DNA of 64,000 nucleotides. It comes from Frigoribacterium sp. PhB116. GTDB lineage: Bacteria > Actinomycetota > Actinomycetes > Actinomycetales > Microbacteriaceae. This document shows, one piece after another, positions 1 to 8,557 of this stretch. Numbering within the stretch: the first letter of the stretch is position 1; every line of letters starts with the position of its first letter. The stretch is taken from contig NZ_SOBE01000006.1 in NCBI RefSeq assembly GCF_004364285.1, forward strand, positions 62,001 through 126,000. Direction: 5' to 3'. Under the pieces are notes generated by a model. The model was not told the origin of the DNA, made no database searches, and was given only the letters and a program-made list of their open reading frames with translations. The translations under genes and the position numbers were made by a program.

Positions 1-7
1 ACGCCCT

Positions 8-67
8 CGACCCGACCCGACTCGACCTGACTCGACCCGACCCGACCCGGCCCGGCCCGACTCGACC
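8..67. repeat. Degenerate pentanucleotide tandem repeat (CGACC)n
   Basis: About twelve consecutive 5-nt units of the form CGACC, CGACT or CGGCC run from 8 to 67. The array lies at the window edge, upstream of the first gene. No reading frame that I would trust covers it. It may be the 3' region of an off-window gene or an intergenic simple repeat. Confidence 0.6.
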
Positions 68-122
68 CGCGATGCTCCCCCCGGTGGATGATGCCGACGT
101 GCCGACGTGATGGACTCGTCTC

Positions 123-1334
123 ATGACCGATGGTGACGCCCGGCTTCCCCCGCACACGTCCCGACCCGGCGCCGTGAGGACAGCAGCGACGGGCGCGGCG
201 CTGTGGCTCGTGAGCGGAGGCCTGGCCGTCGCCGTCAGCTGGAGCGGACTGCTCCCGGCCAGCGTCGGCGCGGTCCTGCCCGCGACCATCCCGTTCTCGC
301 CCGGGGTGCGCCCCTGGGCTTGGGGCGTGGGCACGACGCTGCTGGCCGCAGCCGTCGTCTTCCTCGTCGCGCGCCTCCTCGTCCCGCTCGCCGGTCGGGT
401 CGACGACCGCACCGCGCGGTTCGCGCTCGCCTGGTTCGCGCTCGTCCTGGCAGGAGGCTCGGCCGGCCTCGCCCTGGACCTCGCGACGATCGTGGGCGCG
501 CTCCCGGCACCGCGCCTCCGCATGCTCCTCGACGGCCTGGGCACGGACGCGACCGTCGGCGCCTGGTGGGGAGTGGTGCAGGGCTGGCTGCCTGCCCTGC
601 TCGTCCGGCGGCACGCGACGGGCACGGCCACATCGCCTTCCGGGCCCGACGACCGGACGACCCCTCCGACGGGCTCCGCCGCCCGTCGGCGGCAGGCGGT
701 CCTCGTCACGACCGCCGTCGTCGCGGCCGCTGCGGTCGTCGCCACCGGCGCGCTCGGGCAGCGTGCGGCACGCGTCGTGTCCGCGCAGGAGGCGGCGGTC
801 GCCGAGGGCGCGGACCCCGGCCTGGGCGCCCTCCCCGACCCGTACGCCGAGGGCACGCCCGTCCCGACGCTGGATCCCGACCGTGATCCGGACCGCGACC
901 CGTCGTGGTGCACCCGGGACCAGGCCATGCTGCTGCTCGGGGAGACCGGCGCGGCGACGGGTCACCGCAGCCAGACGCTGCGGCTGACGAACTTCACGGA
1001 TGCCGCGTGCGTCGTCGAGGGCTATCCCGACGTCGCGTTCGCCGACCAGAACGGCAACGAGCTCGCGGTCACCGTCGAGCAGGGCGCGTCGTTCCTCGCG
1101 GAGGACCCGGGCTACGACCAGTTCGAGCTGCCCGCCGGGGCCTCGGCCGTCACGACACTGGGCTGGGACGCGGGCGCCACCTCCGGCGCCCTCGTCGCGA
1201 GGACCCTCTTCGCGGCGCCCTTCCCGACCGACGCACGCGGCTCGTGGCCCGTCGAGCTCGACGTCGTCGAGGGGTCGGTCGTGCACGTGACCGCGTGGGC
1301 GCTCGAGACCGGTGGGCAGGGCGCGACGCCCTGA
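123..1334 (+). CDS. Multi-pass membrane protein with extracellular DUF4232 domain
   Basis: The 403-residue protein has an N-terminal half with several hydrophobic segments (roughly residues 20-45, 60-90, 100-125 and 140-160). A further hydrophobic helix lies near residues 190-215, followed by a Pro/Asp-rich spacer with an imperfect DPDRDPD repeat. The C-terminal 130 residues (starting near CTRDQAMLLLGETGAATGH and including LRLTNFTDAACVVEGYP and a closing beta-rich part) look like DUF4232, a beta-sandwich domain of actinobacterial secreted or membrane proteins with unknown role. The domain would face outside. The ATG at 123 has no strong ribosome-binding site, so the start is uncertain. A long hairpin follows directly. 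Function is unknown. Confidence 0.75.
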   Translation: MTDGDARLPPHTSRPGAVRTAATGAALWLVSGGLAVAVSWSGLLPASVGAVLPATIPFSPGVRPWAWGVGTTLLAAAVVFLVARLLVPLAGRVDDRTARFALAWFALVLAGGSAGLALDLATIVGALPAPRLRMLLDGLGTDATVGAWWGVVQGWLPALLVRRHATGTATSPSGPDDRTTPPTGSAARRRQAVLVTTAVVAAAAVVATGALGQRAARVVSAQEAAVAEGADPGLGALPDPYAEGTPVPTLDPDRDPDRDPSWCTRDQAMLLLGETGAATGHRSQTLRLTNFTDAACVVEGYPDVAFADQNGNELAVTVEQGASFLAEDPGYDQFELPAGASAVTTLGWDAGATSGALVARTLFAAPFPTDARGSWPVELDVVEGSVVHVTAWALETGGQGATP

Positions 1335-1338
1335 CGCG

Positions 1339-1394
1339 GTCTCGTTCCGAGCATCCCGTCGCGTCCTGGCGAGACGGGGTGCTCGGAACGAGAC
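1339..1394. terminator. Long hairpin after the DUF4232 gene
   Basis: A 22-nt arm at 1339-1360 pairs with 1373-1394 with one G:U-type mismatch and a 12-nt loop. It starts 4 nt after the stop codon of the upstream gene. There is no U-tract, so it is a likely U-less terminator or a mobile palindrome. Confidence 0.6.
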
Positions 1395-1425
1395 GGAACA
1401 CGACGGACTCGGCGAGTCCGCCCGC

Positions 1426-1431
1426 TACCCT
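1426..1431 (+). promoter_or_regulatory. -10 hexamer TACCCT, leaderless start of DUF4287 gene
   Basis: TACCCT ends 7 nt before the ATG at 1439, so transcription would begin at or next to the start codon. No ribosome-binding site precedes the ATG. The -35 is not recognisable. Confidence 0.4.
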
Positions 1432-1438
1432 CTGAGCC

Positions 1439-1687
1439 ATGACCGGAGACCGTGTCCTCGCGCCCGAGCCGCCCGCCGACGGGTCGAAGCTGAAGGGCCC
1501 CGCGTCGTACTTCCCGAGCATCGAGAAGACCTACGGGCGTCCGATCCAGGAGTGGCTCGATCTCGTGAACGAGCGGCTCGACCAAGACGCCCACATGCAG
1601 GTCGTCGCGTGGTTGAAGTCCGAGCACGGCATGGGCCACGGCCACGCGAACGCGATCGTCGCCTACGTGCGAGCCGCCCGCGCCTGA
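1439..1687 (+). CDS. DUF4287 domain protein
   Basis: A small soluble 82-residue protein. Residues 20-80 match the DUF4287 pattern: SYFPSIEKTYGRPIQEWL, then a helix, then LKSEHGMGHGHANAIVAYV. The family is common in actinobacteria and others, sometimes beside DUF5655, and its biochemical role is not known. The gene stands alone between a hairpin and the long leader of the next gene. The start is supported by conservation beginning soon after it and by a -10-like hexamer 7 nt upstream, which suggests a leaderless mRNA. Confidence 0.85.
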   Translation: MTGDRVLAPEPPADGSKLKGPASYFPSIEKTYGRPIQEWLDLVNERLDQDAHMQVVAWLKSEHGMGHGHANAIVAYVRAARA

Positions 1688-1907
1688 CCGGGACACCGCC
1701 CTGTCGCCGCAGCGCGGAACCTGACACGACCCGGAGATGATCTTTCCTCGATCGAGCGGATGACATCCGGCAACAGGTTGGTAACGCGGCGCCCGGAGAG
1801 ACGAACCGGCTCGTACGGTAGGCCACAGGGCCCCACGACCACCTGGTCACCGGGCTCGTCGGGGGCGAGCACGAGGCTCGCGTCGATCATCCGTACAAGG
1901 GGGAACC

Positions 1908-3374
1908 ATGAAGAGATCCGTGCTCACCGCACTGGTCCTGCCGTCCGTCGTCGCCGTGATGCTGGGGGGGACGGCACTGTCCGCGCCGATGGCGTCGGCG
2001 GCGCCGGTCTCGAGCTCGACCGCGGCAGCAGTGCCCGACGACGGAGGCGCGGCGGCCGACCCGACGTCTGCTCCCGTTCCCGACGCGGCAGCCCAGGCGG
2101 CCGAGGCCGCACCGGCCCCGGTCGAGTCCGCGCCCGCCGAGGTGCCTGTCGAGGCAGAGCCTGCCGAGTCCGGACCGGTCGAGTCCGCTCCGATCGACGC
2201 TCCCGCGGCCGACGACGCATCGGCCCCGGCCCCCGCCCCTGCCCCTGCCCCCGGCACGGACGAGGCGGTCGGCATCGCCGCCGCCACCGAGCCCGGCACC
2301 GTGACCATCGCGGGCACGACCGAGTTCGGCGACCTCCAGACCGCCGTCACCGACGGCTGGCCCGACGGCACGACCTTCACCTACCAGTGGACCCGTGACG
2401 GCGCGGCGATCGAGGGCGCGACCGCCGCGACGTACACCCTCGTCCGAGCGGACATCGGTCGCGTCGTCGAGGTCGCCGTCACCGGCACGGGCCCGGGCGT
2501 CGACGACGAGCCGACGACCGTCGTGAGCGAGCGTCGCGTCGCCGCGGGCGTCGCCCCCGCCTTCACCGCACAGCCCGGCACCGACCTCACGGTCGTCGCG
2601 GGCGAGCCGTTCTCGTTCACGTGGGAGGCCTCGGGCGATCCTGCGCCCAGCATCGAGATCGTCGCCGCCCCCAGCACGCTCGTCGCGACCCTGCCCGAGG
2701 GCGCCACGGTGACCCAGGCTCCTGGCTCCCTCACGATCTCGGGGACCAGCACCTCCTCCGGCTTCTTCTCCTTCGGCGTGACGCCCCTGAACATGGTGGG
2801 CATCGGCGAGCTCCTCGTCGTCGACCTCGAGGTCGCACCTGCTGCGCCGGCGGGCATCCTCGTCACGGTCGGCACGACTGCGAACGTCATCGGGGTGGAC
2901 CAGCAGTTCGCCCGCGCCTCCTCTCTCGACGGCAGCAGCAGCACGCTGAGCCTCGACGACGGCGCCGGGGCCGACGCGAGCGCTTATGTCGTCGACCGGT
3001 TCGAGAACCCGATCCCGTTCGAGGACTACGCCGACGAGACCGTGCGCACCACCGTGACCACGAACGGACCGCGCGACGTCATCGGCCTCGCCCCGAGCGG
3101 ATTCCCCATGGTGACCTTCAACGGGCCCGGGTCGCGGAACATGGCAGTCTCGCTCGCCGGCTTCACGGCGTCGATCTCGGTCGAGGTGCGGAGCACCGCC
3201 GCCGTCGTGCCGGCAGCGTCCGGCACGACGCCGGTCGCCACTGCGGGCAACCTCGCCTACACCGGCAGCGCGCCCGCTGACGGCCTCTTCGCCCTCGCCG
3301 CCGGCCTCCTGGCCGCCGGTGCCGCCCTGACGGTCGTGCGCCTCCGCGTCCGCCGCAGCCGCGTCCAGCACTGA
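1908..3374 (+). CDS. Secreted Ig-like protein with C-terminal LAYTG sorting signal
   Basis: The 488-residue protein starts with a signal peptide (basic MKRS, a hydrophobic stretch, cleavage near ASAAP). An Ala/Pro/Glu-rich stalk follows at about residues 30-125 and contains an APAPAPAP run. Beta-rich Ig-like segments follow, with the pattern FTYQWTRDGAAIEGATAATY near residue 160 and a putative-Ig segment near 220-300. The C-terminus has LAYTG, a hydrophobic helix and a basic tail (VRLRVRRSRVQH), the arrangement of proteins anchored by class E-type sortases, which prefer LAxTG. The ribosome-binding site AAGGGGGA lies 5 nt before the ATG. No sortase gene lies in the window. The role is probably cell-surface adhesion or matrix, which is inference. 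Confidence 0.8.
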   Translation: MKRSVLTALVLPSVVAVMLGGTALSAPMASAAPVSSSTAAAVPDDGGAAADPTSAPVPDAAAQAAEAAPAPVESAPAEVPVEAEPAESGPVESAPIDAPAADDASAPAPAPAPAPGTDEAVGIAAATEPGTVTIAGTTEFGDLQTAVTDGWPDGTTFTYQWTRDGAAIEGATAATYTLVRADIGRVVEVAVTGTGPGVDDEPTTVVSERRVAAGVAPAFTAQPGTDLTVVAGEPFSFTWEASGDPAPSIEIVAAPSTLVATLPEGATVTQAPGSLTISGTSTSSGFFSFGVTPLNMVGIGELLVVDLEVAPAAPAGILVTVGTTANVIGVDQQFARASSLDGSSSTLSLDDGAGADASAYVVDRFENPIPFEDYADETVRTTVTTNGPRDVIGLAPSGFPMVTFNGPGSRNMAVSLAGFTASISVEVRSTAAVVPAASGTTPVATAGNLAYTGSAPADGLFALAAGLLAAGAALTVVRLRVRRSRVQH

Positions 3375-3382
3375 CCACCGAC

Positions 3383-3427
3383 GACGGGCCCGTCGCCCTC
3401 CCCCTGCGGGAGGGCGGCGGGCCCGTC
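3383..3427. terminator. Bidirectional terminator hairpin
   Basis: A 20-bp stem with one mismatch (arms 3383-3402 and 3408-3427, loop of 5 nt) lies between the convergent stop codons at 3374 and 3451. There is no U-tract on either side. Confidence 0.75.
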
Positions 3428-3450
3428 GGCGTTCCGTGGCCTGCGCGGTC

Positions 3451-5352
3451 CTACGGCCGGACCGCCGCCTCCTCGTCGGGCGCGACGTCCTTCTGCACGG
3501 CGAACTGGGTGCGGTGCAGCTCCTCGTAGCGGCCGGCCGCGGCGAGCAGCTCGTCGTGCGTGCCGCGCTCGACGATGGAGCCGTCCTCGACCACGAGGAT
3601 CAGGTCCGCGCTGCGGATCGTGGAGAGGCGGTGGGCGATCACCATCGCCGTCCGCCCCTCGAGCGCCTCGCTCAGCGCTGCCTGCACGGCGGCCTCCGAC
3701 GTCGAGTCGAGCGCCGCGGTCGCCTCGTCGAGGATGACGACGCGAGGCTGGGCGAGCAGGAGGCGCGCGATCGTCATCCGCTGACGCTCGCCTCCTGAGA
3801 GGCGGTAGCCCCGCTCCCCCACCATCGTGTCGAGCTGGTCCGGCAGCGAGCGGAGCAGAGGCTCGAGCCGCGCACGACGGACGGCGTCCCACACCTCGTC
3901 CTCGGTCGCCTCCGGCCTGGCCAGGCGCAGGTTGCTGAGGATGGTCTCGTGGAACAGGTGGCCGTCCTGCGTCACCATGCCCAGGGTGTGACGCATGGAG
4001 GCGAAGGTCACGTCGCGCACGTCGGCGCCGGCGAGGCGCACGGCACCGCTGTCGACGTCGTACAGGCGCGAGAGCAGCTGGGCGATCGTGGACTTGCCCG
4101 CACCCGACGTGCCCACGAGCGCGACGGTCTGTCCCGGCTCGATGCGGAACGAGACGCCGTGCAGCACCTCCTCGCCGCCGCGGGTGTCGAGGGTCGAGAC
4201 CTCCTCCAAGGAGGCGAGCGAGACCTTGTCCGCGGACGGGTACGCGAACCGGACGTCGTCGAACTCGACGCTCACCGGACCCTCGGGGACGGAGGAGGCG
4301 GCCGGCTTCTCCTGGATCAGCGGCTTGAGGTCGAGCACCTCGAAGACGCGCTCGAAGCTGACGACGGCGCTCATGATCTCGACGCGGGCGCTCGCGAGGC
4401 CGGTCAGCGGCACGTAGAGACGGGTGAGGAGGAGCGCCAGGGTGACGACCTCGCCGGTGTCGAGCTGGCCGGCGAGGGCGAGGAAGCCGCCGAGGCCGTA
4501 GACGAGAGCGAGGGCCAGGGCGGAGACGAGCGTCAACGCGGTGACGAAGACGAACTGCAGCAGGGCACTGCGGACCCCGATGTCTCGGACACGGGCGGCG
4601 CGCACCCGGAACTCCTCCGCCTCCTCGTCGGGACGGCCGAAGAGCTTGACGAGGGTGGCGCCCGGGGCCGAGAAGCGCTCGGTCATCTGGGTGCTCATCG
4701 CGGAGTTGTGGTCGGCGGCCTCGCGGCGCAGGGCGGCGAGGCGGCTGCCCATGCGGCGTGCGGGGATCAGGAAGATCGGCAGCATGATGACGGCGAGCAC
4801 TGTCACCAGCCAGGAGGTGCTGAGCATGACGATGAGGGTGAGGATCAGTGCGACGACGTTGGTGACGACGCCGGAGAGCGTGCCGCTGAAGGCCTGTTGG
4901 GCGCCGATGACGTCGTTGTTGAGGCGGCTGACGAGGGCGCCCGTGCGGGTGCGGGTGAAGAACGCGATCGGCATCTTCTGGACGTGGTTGAAGACCGCGG
5001 TGCGGAGGTCGAGGATGACGCCTTCGCCGATCCGCGCCGAGTACCAGCGGGTGATGAGCGACACGACGGCGTCGGCGACGGCCACGGCGGCGATGAGGAC
5101 GGCGAGCCGGACGATCATCGAGACCTCGCCTTTCGCGACGATGACGTCGACCACGCGGCCGGCCAGCACCGGGGTCGCGACGGCGAGGAACGCCCCCACG
5201 ACGGAGAGCGCGATGAAGACGACGAGCTTCGCCCGGTAGGGCACGGCGAACGTCATGATCCGCTTGACGGACTCGCGCGAGATGCCGTGCTTGCCGTCCC
5301 TCGCGGACGAGATCTTGTAGAGCGAGCTCCAGGCCGCGCCTTCCATGCTCAT
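3451..5352 (-). CDS. ABC exporter, fused membrane and ATPase domains
   Basis: A 633-residue half-transporter of the MsbA/LmrA-like exporter type. Residues about 40-320 form a six-helix transmembrane domain starting near RAKLVVFIALSVVGAF. Residues about 365-610 form the nucleotide-binding domain with Walker A GTSGAGKST, signature LSGGERQR, Walker B VVILDEATAALDS and the H-loop in VIAHRLST. It probably works as a homodimer exporting a lipid or drug; the substrate is unknown. I chose the ATG at 5352 because GGAAGGAA precedes it and homology begins just after; an ATG at 5346 is also possible. The longer reading frame upstream runs into non-coding DNA. A convergent hairpin lies at its 3' end. Confidence 0.9.
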   Translation of the reverse strand: MSMEGAAWSSLYKISSARDGKHGISRESVKRIMTFAVPYRAKLVVFIALSVVGAFLAVATPVLAGRVVDVIVAKGEVSMIVRLAVLIAAVAVADAVVSLITRWYSARIGEGVILDLRTAVFNHVQKMPIAFFTRTRTGALVSRLNNDVIGAQQAFSGTLSGVVTNVVALILTLIVMLSTSWLVTVLAVIMLPIFLIPARRMGSRLAALRREAADHNSAMSTQMTERFSAPGATLVKLFGRPDEEAEEFRVRAARVRDIGVRSALLQFVFVTALTLVSALALALVYGLGGFLALAGQLDTGEVVTLALLLTRLYVPLTGLASARVEIMSAVVSFERVFEVLDLKPLIQEKPAASSVPEGPVSVEFDDVRFAYPSADKVSLASLEEVSTLDTRGGEEVLHGVSFRIEPGQTVALVGTSGAGKSTIAQLLSRLYDVDSGAVRLAGADVRDVTFASMRHTLGMVTQDGHLFHETILSNLRLARPEATEDEVWDAVRRARLEPLLRSLPDQLDTMVGERGYRLSGGERQRMTIARLLLAQPRVVILDEATAALDSTSEAAVQAALSEALEGRTAMVIAHRLSTIRSADLILVVEDGSIVERGTHDELLAAAGRYEELHRTQFAVQKDVAPDEEAAVRP

Positions 5353-5750
5353 GGGTGGTTCCTTCCGTGGGGTGCAGGCCCGACGTCTGCGGCGGGCCGC
5401 CCCGGGGTCGCGGTTCTCCCCCTGGGCGGCGAGGGGGGCACCACGAGTCAACTCGGGTGGGGGTGGATGTGTGGGCGGTGGTCGCGATCCGGCCAATGAG
5501 AACCGCCGCACACACCACTTGCACTTGCACTTGCACTTGCACTTGCACTTGCACTTGCACTTGCACTTGCACTTGCACTTGCGCCTAGCACCTCACCGCC
5601 AGACGGGCATTCAAGGCATGGGCAGAGGCTGATGCGTGTCCAGGTTTAGCTGACGCCTTTTTCTGCACAGTAGGCCGCGCTCGTCAATCGACGGCAGCTG
5701 CCATGACCTCGACGACCCGCGACATCCAGAGAGGCGATTTCGAGCCAGAT
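5353..5750. other. 398-bp non-coding gap between exporter and GTPase island
   Basis: The gap holds the exporter's leader and promoter side, then the CACTTG array at 5516-5581, then about 170 bp whose base composition falls toward the lower G+C of the island. I see no gene, tRNA or clear attachment site in it. Confidence 0.6.
5516..5581. repeat. Eleven tandem copies of CACTTG
   Basis: Eleven perfect 6-nt copies run without interruption over 66 bp, non-coding on both strands in my reading. The array lies about 165 bp upstream of the exporter start and 170 bp beyond the 3' end of the GTPase island. Perfect short-unit arrays like this are prone to slippage. Confidence 0.95.
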
Positions 5751-7742
5751 TTATTTCATACCAATTAGTCGCAAAACATCTTCGACCCAGCCTTTTCGCG
5801 CTTTCCGGCGACGGTCAAGTTGATCAAGCATGTCACGAGCATCGCGACCTGCCGACGCGATCAGGCGGCTCGATGAATTGGCCCCCCAATCATCGCGGCG
5901 TATTTCCGCAACGGCACCGCGGCGAAGTCGGTAACAGCGGTCCCACTCGGGTCCTGAGGGTAGCGCTGCACTCAATACCGACCAGCTCTCTCCATCAAAT
6001 CGAGAATTTCGCAGCGCATCGTGGAGGCGTGGGAAAGCAAGCTCCCAAGACTTCTTGCGAAGCGCCGCATCGCTACCCTGAGCACCCGAAACCAGGCAGA
6101 CGGCCATGAGACGATCAAGCACATACCCAGGCACGTTGCCAAGGTCTCCGTTTTGAGCAGCGGCGAGTGCACTAAGCCAATCTCGTGTCTTGACGCGACG
6201 CCATAGTCCAGCCTGTAAGGGGGCCGACAGAAGGACAGTGACGGCATAGTATCCGGTCACCATCCGGGCAGGATGTCCAGACAGACCGGCCATTCCCACT
6301 CGCTCGAGAACAACTCGCAGCGTGGCGGCCTGGTCGGCTACCCCAGCAACCGTTGTTGGTTCTTGGCTAGCGATTGCAACGAGTTGCCACCATGCGCCTA
6401 GATGCGCATTACAAGCCAAGACCAGAGGCCTTATGGCCCCCGCTACGAGCAGTTGCCGCAAAATTCTCTGCTGAGCCTCCGCGGAGATAGACCCAAAGAC
6501 TTCTCCCACCGCCTCGCTCTCGAGCGCCTCCCATAGGTCAGCGCTTTCGAGAAACTCAGGTCGACGAGCAGCCACAAGTAGTGCAAGATCCTCGTGTATT
6601 TCTGCAAATACAAGAATACTGTCGCCATCTAGATGGTCCGCAATGTCCATCAAGAGCGCGTCTATCTGTTCATCCGGTATCTCCGCGAAATCCGAAGCAT
6701 GTTCTGCAGCTGCGATCGTCCCGCCGCGAAGCACAAGCCGCACGAGTCTACGACCGATCTGAAGCTCGCCAAGACTCAGACCCTGTGAATTCTCGACAGC
6801 AAGCGCAACACGTTCAGATTCTGCGAGAGGCAAAAGCCCTTGTTCCGAGAAGATGTCGTGCTTAAGGCGTCCCATGTCTTGCTTTGAGGGAAACTCCGCG
6901 AAAAGTATTGCTGTCGCCCCTCGCCCATCCTGCGCCCCAATCAGCGCATCGTGCATCCTAACGAGCACCGACATATCACGCCGTCCCCGCCGACTATCCG
7001 CACCATACCTCTGTAGGAACACGTTTAAACTGGGGCGAGCCCCATCGAGACCTTCAGCCAAAGATGTTGCCCACTCCCTCACGGGCGGCAGACTAGAAAC
7101 CCTGTCTTTCTTCTCGACAATTTCAACATCGAAAGTCACTGCGGAGTCTGAGGATCGGTAGCGCGTTCGAAACGCAAAAGACCGCCGCAAGCGTGGCCAC
7201 TGCTGGGAGAAGAGGTTAAGCAGCACCATTTCCTCCCGGCGAGGATCGGGGCACGGCAAAATGATAGGACGGCTTGAGGAGTAGAGGCCACTCAAGAGAG
7301 CGCCTACGTCTAGGGAACTGTTCTTGACATGCACAGGATCGCTAACTCCGCCGTGCGTTTCGATAACCAACGGTCGCATGTAGTCGAAAGCAAGCTCATC
7401 AAGGGTTCGGGCGTCTGAAATATCGACCGGACTAATAGCTGCGATCACATCCGAAAAATTTGTCATTTCGTCCAGGTCTTGCCACGCAAGAATAGCCACG
7501 CGGGACCAAACAGCACCGGGCCGCATCCACAGCCCTGCCGGCCAGGAACGTATGAAAGCATGCGCCTTTGCCGCGGGTAGGGGAAGAACAGAGAGGAAAG
7601 ACTCACTGCGCCCTTCAAAACTCATATCGGTAACAACCCGAAGGATGCGGCTGGACTCTTCATCAATGGTGGTGGAAGCACTGAGGAGTCGGTGCCCCCG
7701 GTCGTACCCGAAAAGCGCTTGATCAAGTTGCCGTCTGGTCAT
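5751..7742 (-). CDS. GTPase-associated protein 1 (GAP1)-like protein
   Basis: A 663-residue soluble protein. The N-terminal 150 residues carry the pattern I associate with GAP1-N2: QLDQALFGYDRGHRLLSAS at 5-23, then a DMSFEG turn, a short PLPAAKAHAFIRSWPA stretch, and a PGAVWSRVAILAW segment. The middle part has beta-strands with NLFSQQWPRLRRSFAFRT, and the last 350 residues are mainly helical, with no catalytic motif that I recognise. In known examples this family is encoded beside double GTPases, as here. The ATG at 7742 overlaps the stop of the upstream GTPase by 4 nt, giving translational coupling. It is likely the partner or scaffold read out by the GTPases; no enzymatic role is visible. 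Family assignment is from memory of the motif pattern. Confidence 0.65.
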   Translation of the reverse strand: MTRRQLDQALFGYDRGHRLLSASTTIDEESSRILRVVTDMSFEGRSESFLSVLPLPAAKAHAFIRSWPAGLWMRPGAVWSRVAILAWQDLDEMTNFSDVIAAISPVDISDARTLDELAFDYMRPLVIETHGGVSDPVHVKNSSLDVGALLSGLYSSSRPIILPCPDPRREEMVLLNLFSQQWPRLRRSFAFRTRYRSSDSAVTFDVEIVEKKDRVSSLPPVREWATSLAEGLDGARPSLNVFLQRYGADSRRGRRDMSVLVRMHDALIGAQDGRGATAILFAEFPSKQDMGRLKHDIFSEQGLLPLAESERVALAVENSQGLSLGELQIGRRLVRLVLRGGTIAAAEHASDFAEIPDEQIDALLMDIADHLDGDSILVFAEIHEDLALLVAARRPEFLESADLWEALESEAVGEVFGSISAEAQQRILRQLLVAGAIRPLVLACNAHLGAWWQLVAIASQEPTTVAGVADQAATLRVVLERVGMAGLSGHPARMVTGYYAVTVLLSAPLQAGLWRRVKTRDWLSALAAAQNGDLGNVPGYVLDRLMAVCLVSGAQGSDAALRKKSWELAFPRLHDALRNSRFDGESWSVLSAALPSGPEWDRCYRLRRGAVAEIRRDDWGANSSSRLIASAGRDARDMLDQLDRRRKARKGWVEDVLRLIGMK

Positions 7743-8557
7743 GTGCGACCACCCAAAATCGGTTCGTCAACGTCCACACGCTCGCCATCCTCATCGACGA
7801 CCGACGCACGCTCCAGTCCATCTCTTTTCGATAGACTCTCGCTGTCAGTCGCAAAGTCGCCGCCTTGTGCACTCAGGCCAAACACACGAATGTGTCTCCG
7901 CGTGCGATTCGCGTATATATACTGACTCAGCAGGGGCGCATTATCGTCAAGCCACTGCCGGGGAGCTACGGAATCCACGAGATCGAAGGCCGAAAGCACT
8001 ATACTTATATCGCAGGAGCCTCCGGCAAGCTCATCGACGGATTGCAGTAGCTGCGCTATGTCGACCTGTGACGGCCCATGCGATGAAGGACTTACCCCCT
8101 CCGGCGTGGCCTCCGCACCTAGCGCATCTGCACCCGCGTTGACCTCGGATATAAGGGGATCTGCAGTGAAGTCACCTACGTGAAGGAAAATTACGGCAGC
8201 CGCGGCTCGCCCCATCTCTTCTGACAGGCCAACATCTACGCTCGCAGTTTCCAGAACGTCCTGCCAGGTCTCTCCAGACAGGTCTGGGATCTCCAGCACG
8301 CCCTCAGAGCCGTTTCTGTCGCGTATTGACAGCTTTAGACCCTTTTTTTGAGCCACTTCGGTTCGGGGCGCTTCCTTGCACATGAGAAGCGCCTGCATCA
8401 GTGCGTTGACGTGTTCACGATCATCTTTGGATGTCGCAAGCTCGATAGAGCAACGTTCTCTCTTGAGAATGGCCAGATACAGAAGCGCAAGATAGCTGGA
8501 TTTTCCCGCGTGCGGGAGCCCTACTAACACAGCTCCAATGGAGTCAACGGTGCTCAC
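7739..8557 (-). CDS. P-loop GTPase of the double-GTPase type (second of pair)
   Basis: The 272-residue protein has a Walker A GLPHAGKSS at residues 13-21 and a G3-type DLSG at 92-95 within EIPDLSGE. A degenerate G4 region, SAFDLVD near residue 185, stands where NKxD would be, so nucleotide specificity may be altered. A strand VIFLHVGDF lies between G3 and G4. The tail of about 40 residues is acidic and charged, ending in DEPILGGRT. The GTG start overlaps the stop of the preceding GTPase by 4 nt, and its own stop overlaps the start of the GAP1-like gene by 4 nt. It probably forms a functional pair with the preceding GTPase. It could be an ATPase; the defective G4 motif makes this uncertain. 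Confidence 0.7.
   Translation of the reverse strand: MSTVDSIGAVLVGLPHAGKSSYLALLYLAILKRERCSIELATSKDDREHVNALMQALLMCKEAPRTEVAQKKGLKLSIRDRNGSEGVLEIPDLSGETWQDVLETASVDVGLSEEMGRAAAAVIFLHVGDFTADPLISEVNAGADALGAEATPEGVSPSSHGPSQVDIAQLLQSVDELAGGSCDISIVLSAFDLVDSVAPRQWLDDNAPLLSQYIYANRTRRHIRVFGLSAQGGDFATDSESLSKRDGLERASVVDEDGERVDVDEPILGGRT

Noticed and set aside
1887-3371. Antisense frames opposite the LAYTG protein
   Set aside because: The plus strand has signal peptide, Ig-like segments and sorting signal. The antisense products have none.
3257-5578. A 773-codon minus-strand frame over the ABC exporter whose start encodes a QV repeat
   Set aside because: It is a shifted frame of the exporter; its N-terminal QV run is only the CACTTG array translated.
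5516-5581. Possible CRISPR array
   Set aside because: The 6-nt units abut directly with no spacers and there are no cas genes.
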